From Nocardia sp. NBC_00508 (GTDB lineage Bacteria > Actinomycetota > Actinomycetes > Mycobacteriales > Mycobacteriaceae), in assembly GCF_036346875.1 (NCBI RefSeq), contig NZ_CP107852.1, forward strand, positions 6,758,001 to 6,822,000: a stretch of 64,000 nucleotides of DNA, given 5' to 3'. Shown here in pieces: positions 35,627-44,444 of the stretch. The stretch's first letter is position 1, and each line of letters begins with the position of its first letter. The translations under genes were made by a program, and so were the position numbers. Under the pieces are notes generated by a model, which saw nothing but the letters and a program-made list of their open reading frames with translations, did no database searches and was not told the DNA's origin.

Positions 35627-36997
35627 TCACGCTCTGATGACCGTCTTGGTCCGCATGAGGAAGTCAGCGAGATAACTGTCGTGTGGCAGGCCGAACTCGG
35701 TCTGATAAGTGGGGCGGTCTCCGATGTAGACGTTGCGGATCGTTGGCTCGCCGACGAGTCGGTCGATGAGGTCGTGGTCGTCGGTGATGGCCGTGAGTGC
35801 CAGGGTGTGGCGAAGCGGTTCGATGCCGTCGCTTGGTTCCCAGGGGGCGATCCAGACGCACGGGAAGGGTACTTCGATGCCTGTTTGTGGGGCATTCGCG
35901 CTGCCCAACTCGAATACCGCCGGGCGCAGCACGGCGCTGCCGTCGGCGAGTACGTCGACGATGCCCTCACCGCCGAGATGGGCCGTGGCCCCTTTAGCGT
36001 GGGTAAGGACATAGGACTCGAGAGTTTGCGCAGCCGTTAGTGGCCGGGCCGGGAGTACCGCCTTGTCGTCGTGCGGCGGCAGGCTGGGGATTGTCGACAG
36101 TTGCTGCGCGATGGCCTTGGCGACCGGGGTCGGGTCGCCTTGGACGAACACGGCGGTGGTGTTCACGCAGGCGGTTCCCCCGTGGTGACTGATCGAGGCG
36201 GTGATGGTGTCCAGGTGGTCTTCCCAACGGCCCTCGGTGAGGAGGATCTTGGAGCGGCCTGGTCCCTGGGGAAGGATGGTGGGTTGCGCCCGGTACCTGT
36301 CGACGACGTCGTCACCGCCATAAACCATCGCGAGATCCGCGCTGCGGATGATCTGATCAGCAATGGTGTGGTCGGTGGGCAGAAGAATGGCTTGGTCGTC
36401 GCTGAATCCTGCTTCCCGCAGCGCAGCGATCAGGCGGTGCGGGGTGAATGGTTCCCGTTGCGAAGGGCGCACGGCCACCCGGTAGCCCATGGCGAGCGCC
36501 TCCAGCCACAGAATGTGGACGCCTGGATGGTTGCCAGCCGCGTGCACGGAAAACACGTCGCCGCGCCGGATCCACACGCCGCTTCCCCGGCGAGTCAGCG
36601 GGTCTGTCCAGTGATGGGTCGCACCGACTGGACGGGCGTATTCCACATTGCGGTAGCACTCGGCCGCGCACTGTGCCGTCAATCGGGTCGCTTCCCTGAC
36701 CGCCGAGATCGGTGTACCGGAGACTCGGCTGACGAGGTGTTCGTAATAGCGCGGGGCCAACCCGTTGAGGGTGGCGGTGGCGAAGGCATGACCGGCTCGG
36801 GCGAGCGCGGCGGCGCGCTCGTCCGCCGGCATGGTCGGGGCGTTACGCAGCGTTGCCAGGCTTCGCTGCACGAACAAGCCTGGTACCAGGCTCAGTTGGG
36901 CCAGTGGGGTTCCCGCTACATCGGCGATAGGCACTCGCCGGTGTGCGCGATAGGTGCCGTCGGGTCCGAGTGCGTCCAACTGGATCAGCGCGTCCAC
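35627..36997 (-). CDS. LuxC-like acyl reductase (aldehyde-dehydrogenase fold)
   Basis: 456 residues of the LuxC/acyl-CoA reductase type. Visible are the cofactor region RRGDVFSVHAAGNHPGVHIL, AVRPSQREPFTPHRLIAALR and MVYGGDDVVDRYR. The catalytic Cys is in SISHHGGTACVNTTAVFV, and EVPFPCVWIAPW lies near the end. In Vibrio luminescence LuxC reduces an acyl group handed over by LuxE to the aldehyde. The start is GTG 36997, overlapping the TAG stop of the LuxE-like gene by one base (TAGTG), a tight translational coupling. The acyl substrate is unknown; it need not be a fatty acid. Confidence 0.87.
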   Translation of the reverse strand: MDALIQLDALGPDGTYRAHRRVPIADVAGTPLAQLSLVPGLFVQRSLATLRNAPTMPADERAAALARAGHAFATATLNGLAPRYYEHLVSRVSGTPISAVREATRLTAQCAAECYRNVEYARPVGATHHWTDPLTRRGSGVWIRRGDVFSVHAAGNHPGVHILWLEALAMGYRVAVRPSQREPFTPHRLIAALREAGFSDDQAILLPTDHTIADQIIRSADLAMVYGGDDVVDRYRAQPTILPQGPGRSKILLTEGRWEDHLDTITASISHHGGTACVNTTAVFVQGDPTPVAKAIAQQLSTIPSLPPHDDKAVLPARPLTAAQTLESYVLTHAKGATAHLGGEGIVDVLADGSAVLRPAVFELGSANAPQTGIEVPFPCVWIAPWEPSDGIEPLRHTLALTAITDDHDLIDRLVGEPTIRNVYIGDRPTYQTEFGLPHDSYLADFLMRTKTVIRA

Positions 36998-38097
36998 TAG
37001 TAAACCCCCTCGATGACAGGACGGCCGTCGAAGGTGGTCATAGGAGCCACGTCGCTCAGCGAGTCTCCGACGTGGCCGGGCGGTGGCGGAACTCGGATGG
37101 CTGTGTCACGCTCCGGGTTGTTGGGCACCAGCAGCGACTTGCTGACATGGTTCATCACGACCTGGCCCCGCTCGCCGTAGTCGACCTTGGTGTCGGTGCC
37201 GGGATTGACGACCGAGAAGGAGATGTACGGCGACAGCGCGTCGAACACGCACGCGCTGCCAGAAGCGACCGGTGCTCGCTCGGTCACCATGCCGGCGATC
37301 ATCGTGCTGCCGTAGGTGCCCATGAGGTCGATCCCGGGAAAGACCTCGGTCCGCAGCAGGTGACGGGTATCGGGGTCCATGCGGGCGCCACCCCACTGGA
37401 TCACCTGAACCTTCTCCCGGACAAGCTTGACGAGGGCGTGGTTGCGGCACAGTCGTTCCAACAGAGGTGGCGTGGTCGCCAGGACGCCGACGTTCTGAGT
37501 TTGCAGAATGACCCGTGCCTGCGACAGGATGTGGTCGATGTAGCGTTCGGCCTCGTCGGTGCGACCTTCGCCGAGGCAGCGTTTCACCCAGCGTGGGTCC
37601 ATGTCGAGGGTGAACGCGGTGCCTCCGCGGTATCGTGCTAGTCGTGGCATGTATTCGCCGGCCATGTGTGGTGCGGTTGGGGTCAGGGCGAGCCAGTTGA
37701 CTCCGCGGCGGTGGCCACGCTTGTCCATCTCGCGCGACACATGGACAACGGTGCGGTCGGCCCAGTCCGACAGGCACACCACCCGCTTGGGTGGACCGGT
37801 GGTCCCGCCGCTTTCGAAGATAGCCACGATCTCGGCGTTTCCGGAATAGCCGCGCGGGATCAACGCCTCGACGCTGATATCGCGCAACTCGTCGATGAGA
37901 TTGGGGAACAGCGCGAGATCCGCAGTTGTTCGGACGTCATGGCGCGGGTCGAAATCCAGCTCCCGCACCTTTCCCAGCCAGTAGGGCGAGCCGGTGTCCG
38001 GTCCGAAATGCCACCGCATCGCCGCACGGATCAGTGCGTCGGGTTCGGGTGCTTGGTCGGGCGGGCAGTCGAGTTCCGAAGCGGCAATACGCGACAT
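36997..38097 (-). CDS. LuxE-like/phenazine-antibiotic-type adenylate-forming synthetase
   Basis: 366 residues with ANL-type motifs. The phosphate loop is ESGGTTGPPKRVV (about residues 95-107), the second motif is VIQWGGARMDPDTRHLL, and MGTYGSTMIAGM is the aromatic ATP motif. GERGQVVMNHVSKSLLVPNN follows. The C-terminal lid domain is short, as in LuxE and proteins annotated as phenazine antibiotic biosynthesis. It should activate a carboxylate as the acyl-AMP and pass it to an enzyme Cys or directly to the LuxC-like partner. It begins 6 bases after the stop of the 493-residue gene. Confidence 0.85.
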   Translation of the reverse strand: MSRIAASELDCPPDQAPEPDALIRAAMRWHFGPDTGSPYWLGKVRELDFDPRHDVRTTADLALFPNLIDELRDISVEALIPRGYSGNAEIVAIFESGGTTGPPKRVVCLSDWADRTVVHVSREMDKRGHRRGVNWLALTPTAPHMAGEYMPRLARYRGGTAFTLDMDPRWVKRCLGEGRTDEAERYIDHILSQARVILQTQNVGVLATTPPLLERLCRNHALVKLVREKVQVIQWGGARMDPDTRHLLRTEVFPGIDLMGTYGSTMIAGMVTERAPVASGSACVFDALSPYISFSVVNPGTDTKVDYGERGQVVMNHVSKSLLVPNNPERDTAIRVPPPPGHVGDSLSDVAPMTTFDGRPVIEGVY

Positions 38098-38102
38098 CTT
38101 CT

Positions 38103-39584
38103 TTAACCTTCAGTTCTCAATCCAGCAACAGGGAGGCAGTGCTCGACCGCGAGGGAATCGACCAGAGAATCTTGGTAGATATCGTTCACGATTTGTCGCG
38201 GAGTCCAGGGTTTGTCTCGGTCGTCGACGAGGTCACGGGGAGGGCTGCCGCGGTACAGGCTGATCCGCTGCGCGTTCTCGGTAGCGATGACTCGCTCCAG
38301 TGGATACAGGCCGCATGAGGAATACGATCCCGGATAGGCACCGCGGATTTGGCTGGCGATCCGATCCGCGGCTTCGAACGTGAGCTCCTCGGCCGGATCT
38401 TGAATCGCGACCATAAGGGTGCGATCGTTTGGCTCGTCGAGCCGGCCGGCACTCAATTGTTCCACCACATAGCTGAGTCGCCACAGTTGCGACCACGTGC
38501 GCGGGTGGTGGAACTCAAGGACCCGGCGCCAGAGAGGACGCCGGTCGGCCAGTCGGGCCAGGCACCAGGCCAGGCTGACGGGCCTGCCGCCAGCCGCCCA
38601 GTCGGTCAGCGCCGAGCCGATCTCTTCCAGGCTATCGGCCACCCTGATCATCATCGGACCGCTCAGACGCTGGCGGAGCTGCTGGCGCAGCAGTGAACAG
38701 ACCCGAGCGTGACGTTGGTCCACCAGACGCAGCCACCGACAGAACACGCTCGTCGGCACCAGCCCCTGTTCCCAGGCGTCGAGCAGATACATGTAGTACT
38801 GCTGCCGGGGTACCTGCATGACCACTTCGATGGGCATGCCCGCGGGCATCCGCTGCCCAATGGCAGCTGTGAGTCGAGTAAGCCGTGCCGTGGTCTCCAG
38901 TTCATACAGACTGAAGCGATCCTCCGCCTCGATGGCATCAACCCTCTCAGCGAACGGTTCGCTCGTAATCGGCATTGGTCGCGTGATGCCTTGGTGCCTG
39001 TCGCGCAGCAGGACACTCCACGCACCGAACAGGCACACCGCCACCACAAACGACACCCTCGACTGGTCCGCGATATGAAGGGGCGAATGATTACCTGCAC
39101 GCGGAAACACAAACATCGGGGGCGCCCCACTGATATTCAGGCGGGGAAAGGCACGCACGTACAGCTTGCTGCTCCCACGGACCTCACACAACACCGAGGG
39201 ATCCTCCGCGTCCGTATCGATGTCCAGCGCGCGAATAAGTTGCCTCAGCCGACGCAATCGCCGGGCTGGCGCTTTCTGGATCGCCGGGTCCGGTACTGAA
39301 CCGAAATCAGGGCTGCCATCATTCGTCCATTTCCCACAAAGATGCATTAGATTGTCCACCCCGGGGACCGGCCACGACCCCGTGCCCTCCTGCACATCGT
39401 GCCAGCGAAACCCTGCGCGAGGGAATGCCCCTGGGCGCCCATCACCGATGATTGCTGTACGCATTCCTTTCCCGCCAATCCGTCGTGCTCGTTTGCCGGC
39501 CATGTCCCCGAGACCCAAGCGCATCCGGTTGGGCGTCTGCGGGTCGGGAATGTTGAACGGGGACCGGTCGCCAGCGGGAACCAA
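38103..39584 (-). CDS. Unrecognised 493-residue protein in the LuxC/LuxE operon
   Basis: I do not recognise a family. The open frame runs from 39584, but MRTAIIGDGRPG at 39464 (453 residues) is a good alternative start because GGGAAAGGA stands before it. The N-terminal 100 residues are Gly/Pro/Arg-rich. A beta-rich middle follows (SKLYVRAFPRLNISGAPPMF, then VSFVVAVCLFGAW). The mostly helical C-terminal half is rich in Arg/Leu/Gln and has conserved-looking stretches: QVPRQQYYMYLLDAWEQ, VDQRHARVCSLLRQQL, EFHHPRTWSQLWRLSYVVEQ. There is no signal peptide and no clear membrane segment. As first gene of the operon it may make or supply the carboxylic acid that LuxE/LuxC then reduce. Confidence 0.75.
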   Translation of the reverse strand: MVPAGDRSPFNIPDPQTPNRMRLGLGDMAGKRARRIGGKGMRTAIIGDGRPGAFPRAGFRWHDVQEGTGSWPVPGVDNLMHLCGKWTNDGSPDFGSVPDPAIQKAPARRLRRLRQLIRALDIDTDAEDPSVLCEVRGSSKLYVRAFPRLNISGAPPMFVFPRAGNHSPLHIADQSRVSFVVAVCLFGAWSVLLRDRHQGITRPMPITSEPFAERVDAIEAEDRFSLYELETTARLTRLTAAIGQRMPAGMPIEVVMQVPRQQYYMYLLDAWEQGLVPTSVFCRWLRLVDQRHARVCSLLRQQLRQRLSGPMMIRVADSLEEIGSALTDWAAGGRPVSLAWCLARLADRRPLWRRVLEFHHPRTWSQLWRLSYVVEQLSAGRLDEPNDRTLMVAIQDPAEELTFEAADRIASQIRGAYPGSYSSCGLYPLERVIATENAQRISLYRGSPPRDLVDDRDKPWTPRQIVNDIYQDSLVDSLAVEHCLPVAGLRTEG

Positions 39585-40066
39585 TGCTGCCGTGTAGACG
39601 ATGACGCATCAACGACCTTTCACTTCATAACCATGAATTCTCCCAACATCCTCCGGCCACCCCACCGTCATCCGTCGTGGCTGCGGGCTCCGGCCCGGCA
39701 GTCTCCGGAGGCTTGCAGATTCCGCTCTACGGCTGCGGCAGCCCCAGTTACCAGACGCCGCTGCCAGCCGAGCAAAAGACAGGAAGAGCCTTCACCAGCG
39801 CGAAGCGCGCTTCGACGTCACCTTCCAGCAACTACTGATAGCCGCGGCAGCCGAAGCGGTGGGTCTCAGTGAGAGCGCCTTGCGCTCGCCGGTTCGGCCG
39901 AAACCCCGCAAGTGCCGCGGTGATCGTTGTTCGATCGGCCAGCTCCACCCGATGCGCCTCGATCCGAATTGCGCGGCCAGCTATACGACGAGGACATTGA
40001 GCCATTCCGGGTAGCGGGTCGGCTGGCGGCCTGAGCTGGCGACACGCCGGAAGGGGTTGGGGTGCA
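39585..40066. other. Intergenic region upstream of the unknown-protein operon
   Basis: 482 bases. No gene supported on either strand. The left part (39600-39650) is relatively AT-rich and probably carries the minus-strand promoter of the LuxC/LuxE operon. The right part includes the unresolved left end of the transposase remnant. Confidence 0.45.
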
Positions 40067-40904
40067 ATGAGAAAGCGCAGAACCCCGGGTATGAAGGTGG
40101 TCCTTCCAAAGATCAACTTCACAGAGGTTCTGCGCATCGTGAGTGTGACATACACGGCCGTGTTGCCGATCGCCGAGGCCACGGTCGAGTTCGTGGCCGG
40201 GCTGCTTGATACCGAACGACAGCGCCGCGGCACTCGCTGGCGAAAGCTGACCTGCTTCGACCAGGCGGTTCTGGTGCTGCGCTGGTTCGTCGACGGCACC
40301 CGCCTCAAGCAGCTGGCCTGTGACAACGACATCGGCAAAACCACCGCCTACGCCTACCTCCACGAAACCATCGACATGCTCGCCGAGCAGGCCCCGGACC
40401 TGCACAATGCCCTGTTGGCCGCCAAGGTCGCAGGTCATGAGCACCTCGGCGTGGACGGCACCCTGATCTACACCGACCGCATCCGTGAACCCGGCCCCAC
40501 ACTGAAAAACGGCAAGCCGGTGGACCTGTGGTGGTCCGGGAAACACCGCCACCACGGCGGCAACATCCAGGTCGTCACCGCCCCGGATGGGTGGCCGCTG
40601 TGGACCTCGGACGTGCGGCCAGGCCGCGAGCACGACCTCACCGCGCTGCGCACCCACCCCGGGATACTGCCCGCGCTCGAGACCTGGATCGGCGAAGAAA
40701 CCCGCCGACGGCGAACTGACCAGCGAGCAGAAGACCTCGAACAAGGCGCACAACAGCAAACGCGCCCTCGGCGAACGCGGAAACTCCCTGCTGAAGACCA
40801 CCTTCAAGGCGTTACGGCGAATCAGCCTCTGCCCCTACCGGATCGGCGCGATCGCCGCCGCCGCACTCGTCTTACTCCACGTCGAACACGGCCGCACAAC
40901 CTGA
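40067..40904 (+). pseudogene. IS5-type (DDE_Tnp_4-like) transposase with deletion and frameshift
   Basis: The N-terminal HTH region is present (LTCFDQAVLVLRWFVDGTR, then LKQLACDNDIGKTTAYAYLH). So is the core start (AGHEHLGVDGTLIYTDRIRE, KHRHHGGNIQVVTAPDGWPL, SDVRPGREHDLTAL). After ALETWIGEE the usual LGYEG segment with the next Asp is missing. Homology resumes in another frame as DGELTSEQKTSNKAHNSKRA, then ERGNSLLKTTFKALRRISL, to 40904. Roughly 60 bases are lost. It inserted into the minus-strand gene whose 5' part follows. Confidence 0.85.
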
Positions 40905-41251
40905 CCACCACAACACACCGCTACCCGGAAAGGCTCAGTGTGCTTCCAACGCTCAGCCGTGCCTTTGTCATGAGTCATGATCGCCGCGCGCATCTGCCTG
41001 ACAACCTTTGCCTCGTCCGGCGTGAGGGCCGGTTCGGTTTCGAGCGTCCGCAGTCGAGAAGTCAGGGTCTTCAGCTCTCGTGCGGGCCCCACGGTGAGAC
41101 CGCCTGTTGTCACGAGGCGACACATGTGCTTCTGGCCCAATGCGAACCACCGGTTAAACAAGTGGGCAAGGCCTCCGTCATCGGCCAACTTGGTCACCGT
41201 GGTGTACGCGCCGACATCCGCGCTTCGATGTTTGCCTGAGACAAGTTCCAT
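40835..41251 (-). pseudogene. Hypothetical protein, 3' end replaced by IS sequence
   Basis: The frame from ATG 41251 (MELVSGKHRSADVGAYTTVT) reads as a real helical protein: LAHLFNRWFALGQKHMC, ARELKTLTSRLRTLETEPAL, TPDEAKVVRQMRAAIMTHDK. After HTEPFRVA (near 40925) it runs antisense into the transposase, so the native C-terminus is lost. Family not recognised. The frame also extends upstream of 41251 toward the IS21 remnant. Confidence 0.55.
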
Positions 41252-41284
41252 AAGGTTCCCGCTGCCTACAACCCAGTCCTCGTG

Positions 41285-41411
41285 CCACTCTGCCGGCACC
41301 GGCGCCCCGCAGCCGCGCTCGGCCGGGGACGCGCTGGTGCTCGACCTGCCCACCGCACCGACCCGGTCGCTGGACGCATACAAGATCACCCGTGACGGGA
41401 GCGCCTCATGA
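41285..41411 (+). pseudogene. IS21-type IstA, C-terminal tail
   Basis: The tail reads HSAGTGAPQPRSAGDALVLD, then LPTAPTRSLDAYKITRDGSA and a stop at 41411. It overlaps the IstB start as ATGA, the normal istA-istB junction of IS21 elements. The bulk of IstA is missing. Confidence 0.6.
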
Positions 41412-42205
41412 CCACTACACGATCGAAAACTATCGCTCCCAAACCGATCCCGGAACTCGCCGCCGACCTCGACGCCGGGCTGCGCCGGTTGAAACTGGCC
41501 ACCATCCGGCGCACCGCGCCGGAAGTGCTGGCGGTCGCGAAAACCCAGCGCTGGACCCCGGAAGAGGTGCTGCGCACCCTGATCGAAGCCGAACTCGCCG
41601 CCCGGGATGCCTCCAACGCGGCCAACCGGCTCAAGGCCGCCGCGTTCCCCGTCACGAAAACCCTCGACAGCTTCGACGTGTCGGCGTCATCGATCCCGCA
41701 AGCCACCTTCGACTACCTGTCGAGCCTGGAATAGGTTCGCGCGCAACACAATCTCGCGCTGATCGGGCCGCCGGGCACCGGCAAGAGCCACACCCTGATC
41801 GGGCTCGGCTACGCCGCGGTCGCCGCCGGGCACAAGGTCCGCTACTTCACCGCCGCCGACCTCGTCGACACCCTCTACCGCGGCCTGGCCGACAACACCG
41901 TCGGCAAAATCATCGACACACTGCTGCGCACGGACCTGCTGATCCTTGACGAGATCGGGTTCGCCCCGCTCGACGACACCGGCACCCAGCTACTGTTCCG
42001 GCTCGTCGCAGCCGCCTACGAACGCCGATCTCTGGCCGTCGCATCACACTGGCCGTTCGAGCAATGGGGCCGGTTCCTACCCGAACACACCACCGCCGCC
42101 AGCATCCTCGACCGGCTCCTGCACCACGCCACCGTCGTCATCACCGACGGCGACTCCTACCGCATGAAACACCGCAACAAGCGAGGTGACCGGCCCCTGA
42201 ACTAA
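41408..42205 (+). pseudogene. IS21-type helper ATPase IstB with an in-frame amber codon
   Basis: The frame runs from ATG 41408 (DAGLRRLKLATIRRTAPEV) to TAA at 42203-42205, 265 codons, interrupted only by TAG at 41732-41734. The stop stands where the family has Trp (LEW then IRAQHNLALIGP), so it looks like TGG to TAG. The AAA+ features follow in phase: Walker A GPPGTGKSHTLIG, Walker B LLILDEIGFAPLD, and a C-terminal YRMKHRNKRGD. Without suppression only a 108-residue N-terminal piece is made. Confidence 0.88.
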
Positions 42206-42208
42206 CCA

Positions 42209-42231
42209 CCCCACCCCGCAAGGGGGTGGGG
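42209..42231 (+). terminator. GC-rich hairpin after IstB
   Basis: A perfect 9-bp stem, CCCCACCCC / GGGGTGGGG, with loop GCAAG, 4 bases after the IstB stop. No T-run follows. It could terminate transcription from either side or be part of the IS end. Confidence 0.55.
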
Positions 42232-42256
42232 ACTTCACCTGGCCACCAGCGGCGAC

Positions 42257-42631
42257 CTACACATGGCCATTGACAGCGCCCGACGCCAGGTGCGAACGGT
42301 TGTCTTGCCGGTCGCCGGTCACCGCTTCCGGATCGTTGTTGCATGCCGCCAAACCGATCAGCACTGGTTGATGCGCTGGCAGCCATACGCCCCCGACGAT
42401 TTGGGGCTGAGGTGGATAGCTGAAGCAGGAATTCTCTCGAGGCGGATCGGTGAACAGCACCTCATCGATCGCGTCTCTGATAGACAGCGATCCCCCGAGC
42501 AGCTCACCCCCGAAACGGTCATCGGTCAGAATCAACAGCACCGTGGCCTCCCTGAGGGGGCCAGACAGGTCGACCGAATCACGGGGTCCAGCGAGAGGAT
42601 CACAATCGGCTCCATTAGGCGTCCAGGTCAA
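42257..42631 (-). CDS. Possible hypothetical protein, 124 aa
   Basis: An open frame from TTG 42631 with protein-like stretches (LREATVLLILTDDRFGGELL, IRDAIDEVLFTDPP, AHQPVLIGLAACNNDPE). It lies downstream of the deformylase gene on the same strand and ends near the IS21 remnant, so it may be a truncated gene. No good Shine-Dalgarno sequence, no known family. A competing reading just upstream (IEVPDAFTGIDLDA, stop near 42617) also looks gene-like, so a frameshift is possible. Confidence 0.3.
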   Translation of the reverse strand: MTWTPNGADCDPLAGPRDSVDLSGPLREATVLLILTDDRFGGELLGGSLSIRDAIDEVLFTDPPRENSCFSYPPQPQIVGGVWLPAHQPVLIGLAACNNDPEAVTGDRQDNRSHLASGAVNGHV

Positions 42632-42716
42632 TGCCGGTGAAGGCGTCAGGAACCTCGATCAGCCGGACGCAATATTCACCGCTCCTTAAATGGTTGGCGG
42701 CGAGGGCGTGTTGGTG

Positions 42717-43283
42717 CTATCCGTAGCTCCAACTGCGCCCGGTCTGGCGGTATTGCTCGACCGGGATCGTCTGGAGTGTGGGCTTCATGCGCGCGGTGTA
42801 GAGGATGCCGTCGAGGTGATCGATCTCGTGCTGGATAAGTCTTGCGAGACCATCCCGGTATTCCGCCAGTCGGAGCTCACCAGTGGGGGTGTTCGTCTCG
42901 ACCTCGATTCGCAGTGGTCGCGGTACTTTTCCGCGGACGTCGAAGAAGCTGAGGCAGCCTTCGTACTGCTCGTCTTCGTCGTCGGAGCGGGAGATGATGG
43001 TGGGGTTGAGCAAGGTAATAACCGGCGCGTCCGGTGCGGGTGGCTGAACGACAGCGGCTCTGCGGCTGATGCCGAGTTGTGGGGCGGCGATACCCATCCC
43101 TTTGGCAAAGTTGTGGATGCGGCGAGCGCGGTGCATGGCGGCGACGAGGTCGTTGACGATCGCAGCGGCCAGGTCGTGCTCGATGGGAAGGTTCAGTGGC
43201 TGCGCGGGTTGGTGGAGTATGGGGCTACCTGATTGGACGATTCCGATGCCGCGCATGGCGTCGCTGGGTTTGGCTTCGATCAC
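42717..43283 (-). CDS. def: Peptide deformylase
   Basis: 188 residues from GTG 43283, preceded by GGAAGGAAG and overlapping the XRE gene stop as GTGA. All three metal motifs are present: GMGIAAPQ (62-69), EGCLSF (108-113) with the metal Cys, and QHEIDHLDG with HExxH at 151-155. It removes the formyl group from nascent proteins; most genomes also hold a housekeeping copy near fmt. Here it is coupled to a regulator beside a sugar/aminotransferase/glycosyltransferase locus. An extra deformylase near a biosynthetic locus can act in self-resistance or be a tailoring enzyme. Which applies is unknown. Confidence 0.93.
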   Translation of the reverse strand: MIEAKPSDAMRGIGIVQSGSPILHQPAQPLNLPIEHDLAAAIVNDLVAAMHRARRIHNFAKGMGIAAPQLGISRRAAVVQPPAPDAPVITLLNPTIISRSDDEDEQYEGCLSFFDVRGKVPRPLRIEVETNTPTGELRLAEYRDGLARLIQHEIDHLDGILYTARMKPTLQTIPVEQYRQTGRSWSYG

Positions 43284-44320
43284 GGTTGCTTCCTTCCCTG
43301 CGTGGTTGCCTCGGGTGAGGATCGGAATCGCCATTCCATCCGGTATCGGGTGTGTAGCGGTGGTCGGGTGGTGTTCCAGGTGAAGATCGCGGTGTCGTTG
43401 TCGTCGTGTCGGGTCGGTGCGGTGGGCAGTGGCCTGGCGTCGGCGGTCATCGATGTTTCGATACCCCACACGGCGGGGGCGAGCGTGATCGGGAATGCCA
43501 GGGTGACCTCCAGTCGCTCGGTGGGGAGGCGTACGGCCCGTTGGAACCAGCGGCCCCATTTGTTGTCGCCGACACTGTAGACGTAGTCGATCCATACCGA
43601 ATCGCCCGGATAGAGCGGGAATCGGGCGTTGTCGTTTTCGAACAGCAGCCACACTTCTTTGAACGCGTCGTGGTCGTGTTTGGCCTCCCACCGCATCGGC
43701 TCCTCCTGGCATGCCGCCGTCAGATCCAGTTCGTCCCAGGTCAGTGGATTATGCCGGTAATGCTGCTTGGACCGTTCAGGCTCGCCGGGGTACCGGTCGA
43801 CGCTGATGCGGATGAGGAATCGGGTGACCGGCTCGACTCCGGTGTTGCGCAGGAGCCGGCGCATCGTGAGCCGGTAGGCGGTGCCGTCGTAGTCGAGGCG
43901 GGCGGCGTCGTGCTCGACTATGAGATCGGTTCCGGGGTACTGGCTGGACAACGCTGGTGTGGTGGTCAGTGTGGGCTTGGATGCATGGAGTTTGGCGGTC
44001 TCATAGTCGCGCCAGCGCTTCCAGATCGCGGTGCCTGACTCAAGGGCCACATCGGCGCGGCGGGCGAAGTCCTCAGTCGGACGATGGCGGCCGGATTCGA
44101 TGTGGCTCACGTAGGAGGCGTCGAAACCCATCCTCGCTGCGAGGGCTTTCTTCGCCAGTCCTTTGACGTCGCGCCAGTAGGCGACTTCGGCGGAGAAGGC
44201 TTCGGCGGCCTGTTCGACGCCGATGGTCTGCTGTCGCTGTGGTGTGTCCAACCCTTGAGCCCCCGGACTTCGGCGTGATCGCGTGAATGGAATGAACCGT
44301 GAGTGAGTCCAGTTCAGCAT
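43280..44320 (-). CDS. XRE-family regulator with large C-terminal beta domain
   Basis: 346 residues. A Cro/CI-type helix-turn-helix sits at about residues 50-90 (LAKKALAARMGFDASYVSHI, ESGRHRPTEDFARRADVAL). The remaining 230 residues form a beta-rich domain with repeated charged strands (YRLTMRRLLRNTG, TRFLIRISVDRYP, WLLFENDNARFPLYPGDSVW). This architecture recurs in actinobacterial XRE proteins and may bind a ligand. It is divergent from the sugar dehydratase gene across 124 bases and is coupled to the deformylase, so it probably regulates both directions. Confidence 0.85.
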   Translation of the reverse strand: MLNWTHSRFIPFTRSRRSPGAQGLDTPQRQQTIGVEQAAEAFSAEVAYWRDVKGLAKKALAARMGFDASYVSHIESGRHRPTEDFARRADVALESGTAIWKRWRDYETAKLHASKPTLTTTPALSSQYPGTDLIVEHDAARLDYDGTAYRLTMRRLLRNTGVEPVTRFLIRISVDRYPGEPERSKQHYRHNPLTWDELDLTAACQEEPMRWEAKHDHDAFKEVWLLFENDNARFPLYPGDSVWIDYVYSVGDNKWGRWFQRAVRLPTERLEVTLAFPITLAPAVWGIETSMTADARPLPTAPTRHDDNDTAIFTWNTTRPPLHTRYRMEWRFRSSPEATTQGRKQP

Positions 44321-44444
44321 TCCCTCACCCCCAGCGCCACCGATTCACTGAACCCCTGACCGCAGCCGGTCGGCCACCGTCAACCACGGTGGCGCTGCGG
44401 CTGAAACACACTCGGCTGTTGCCGATTTCAGGAGGGGACAGAGA

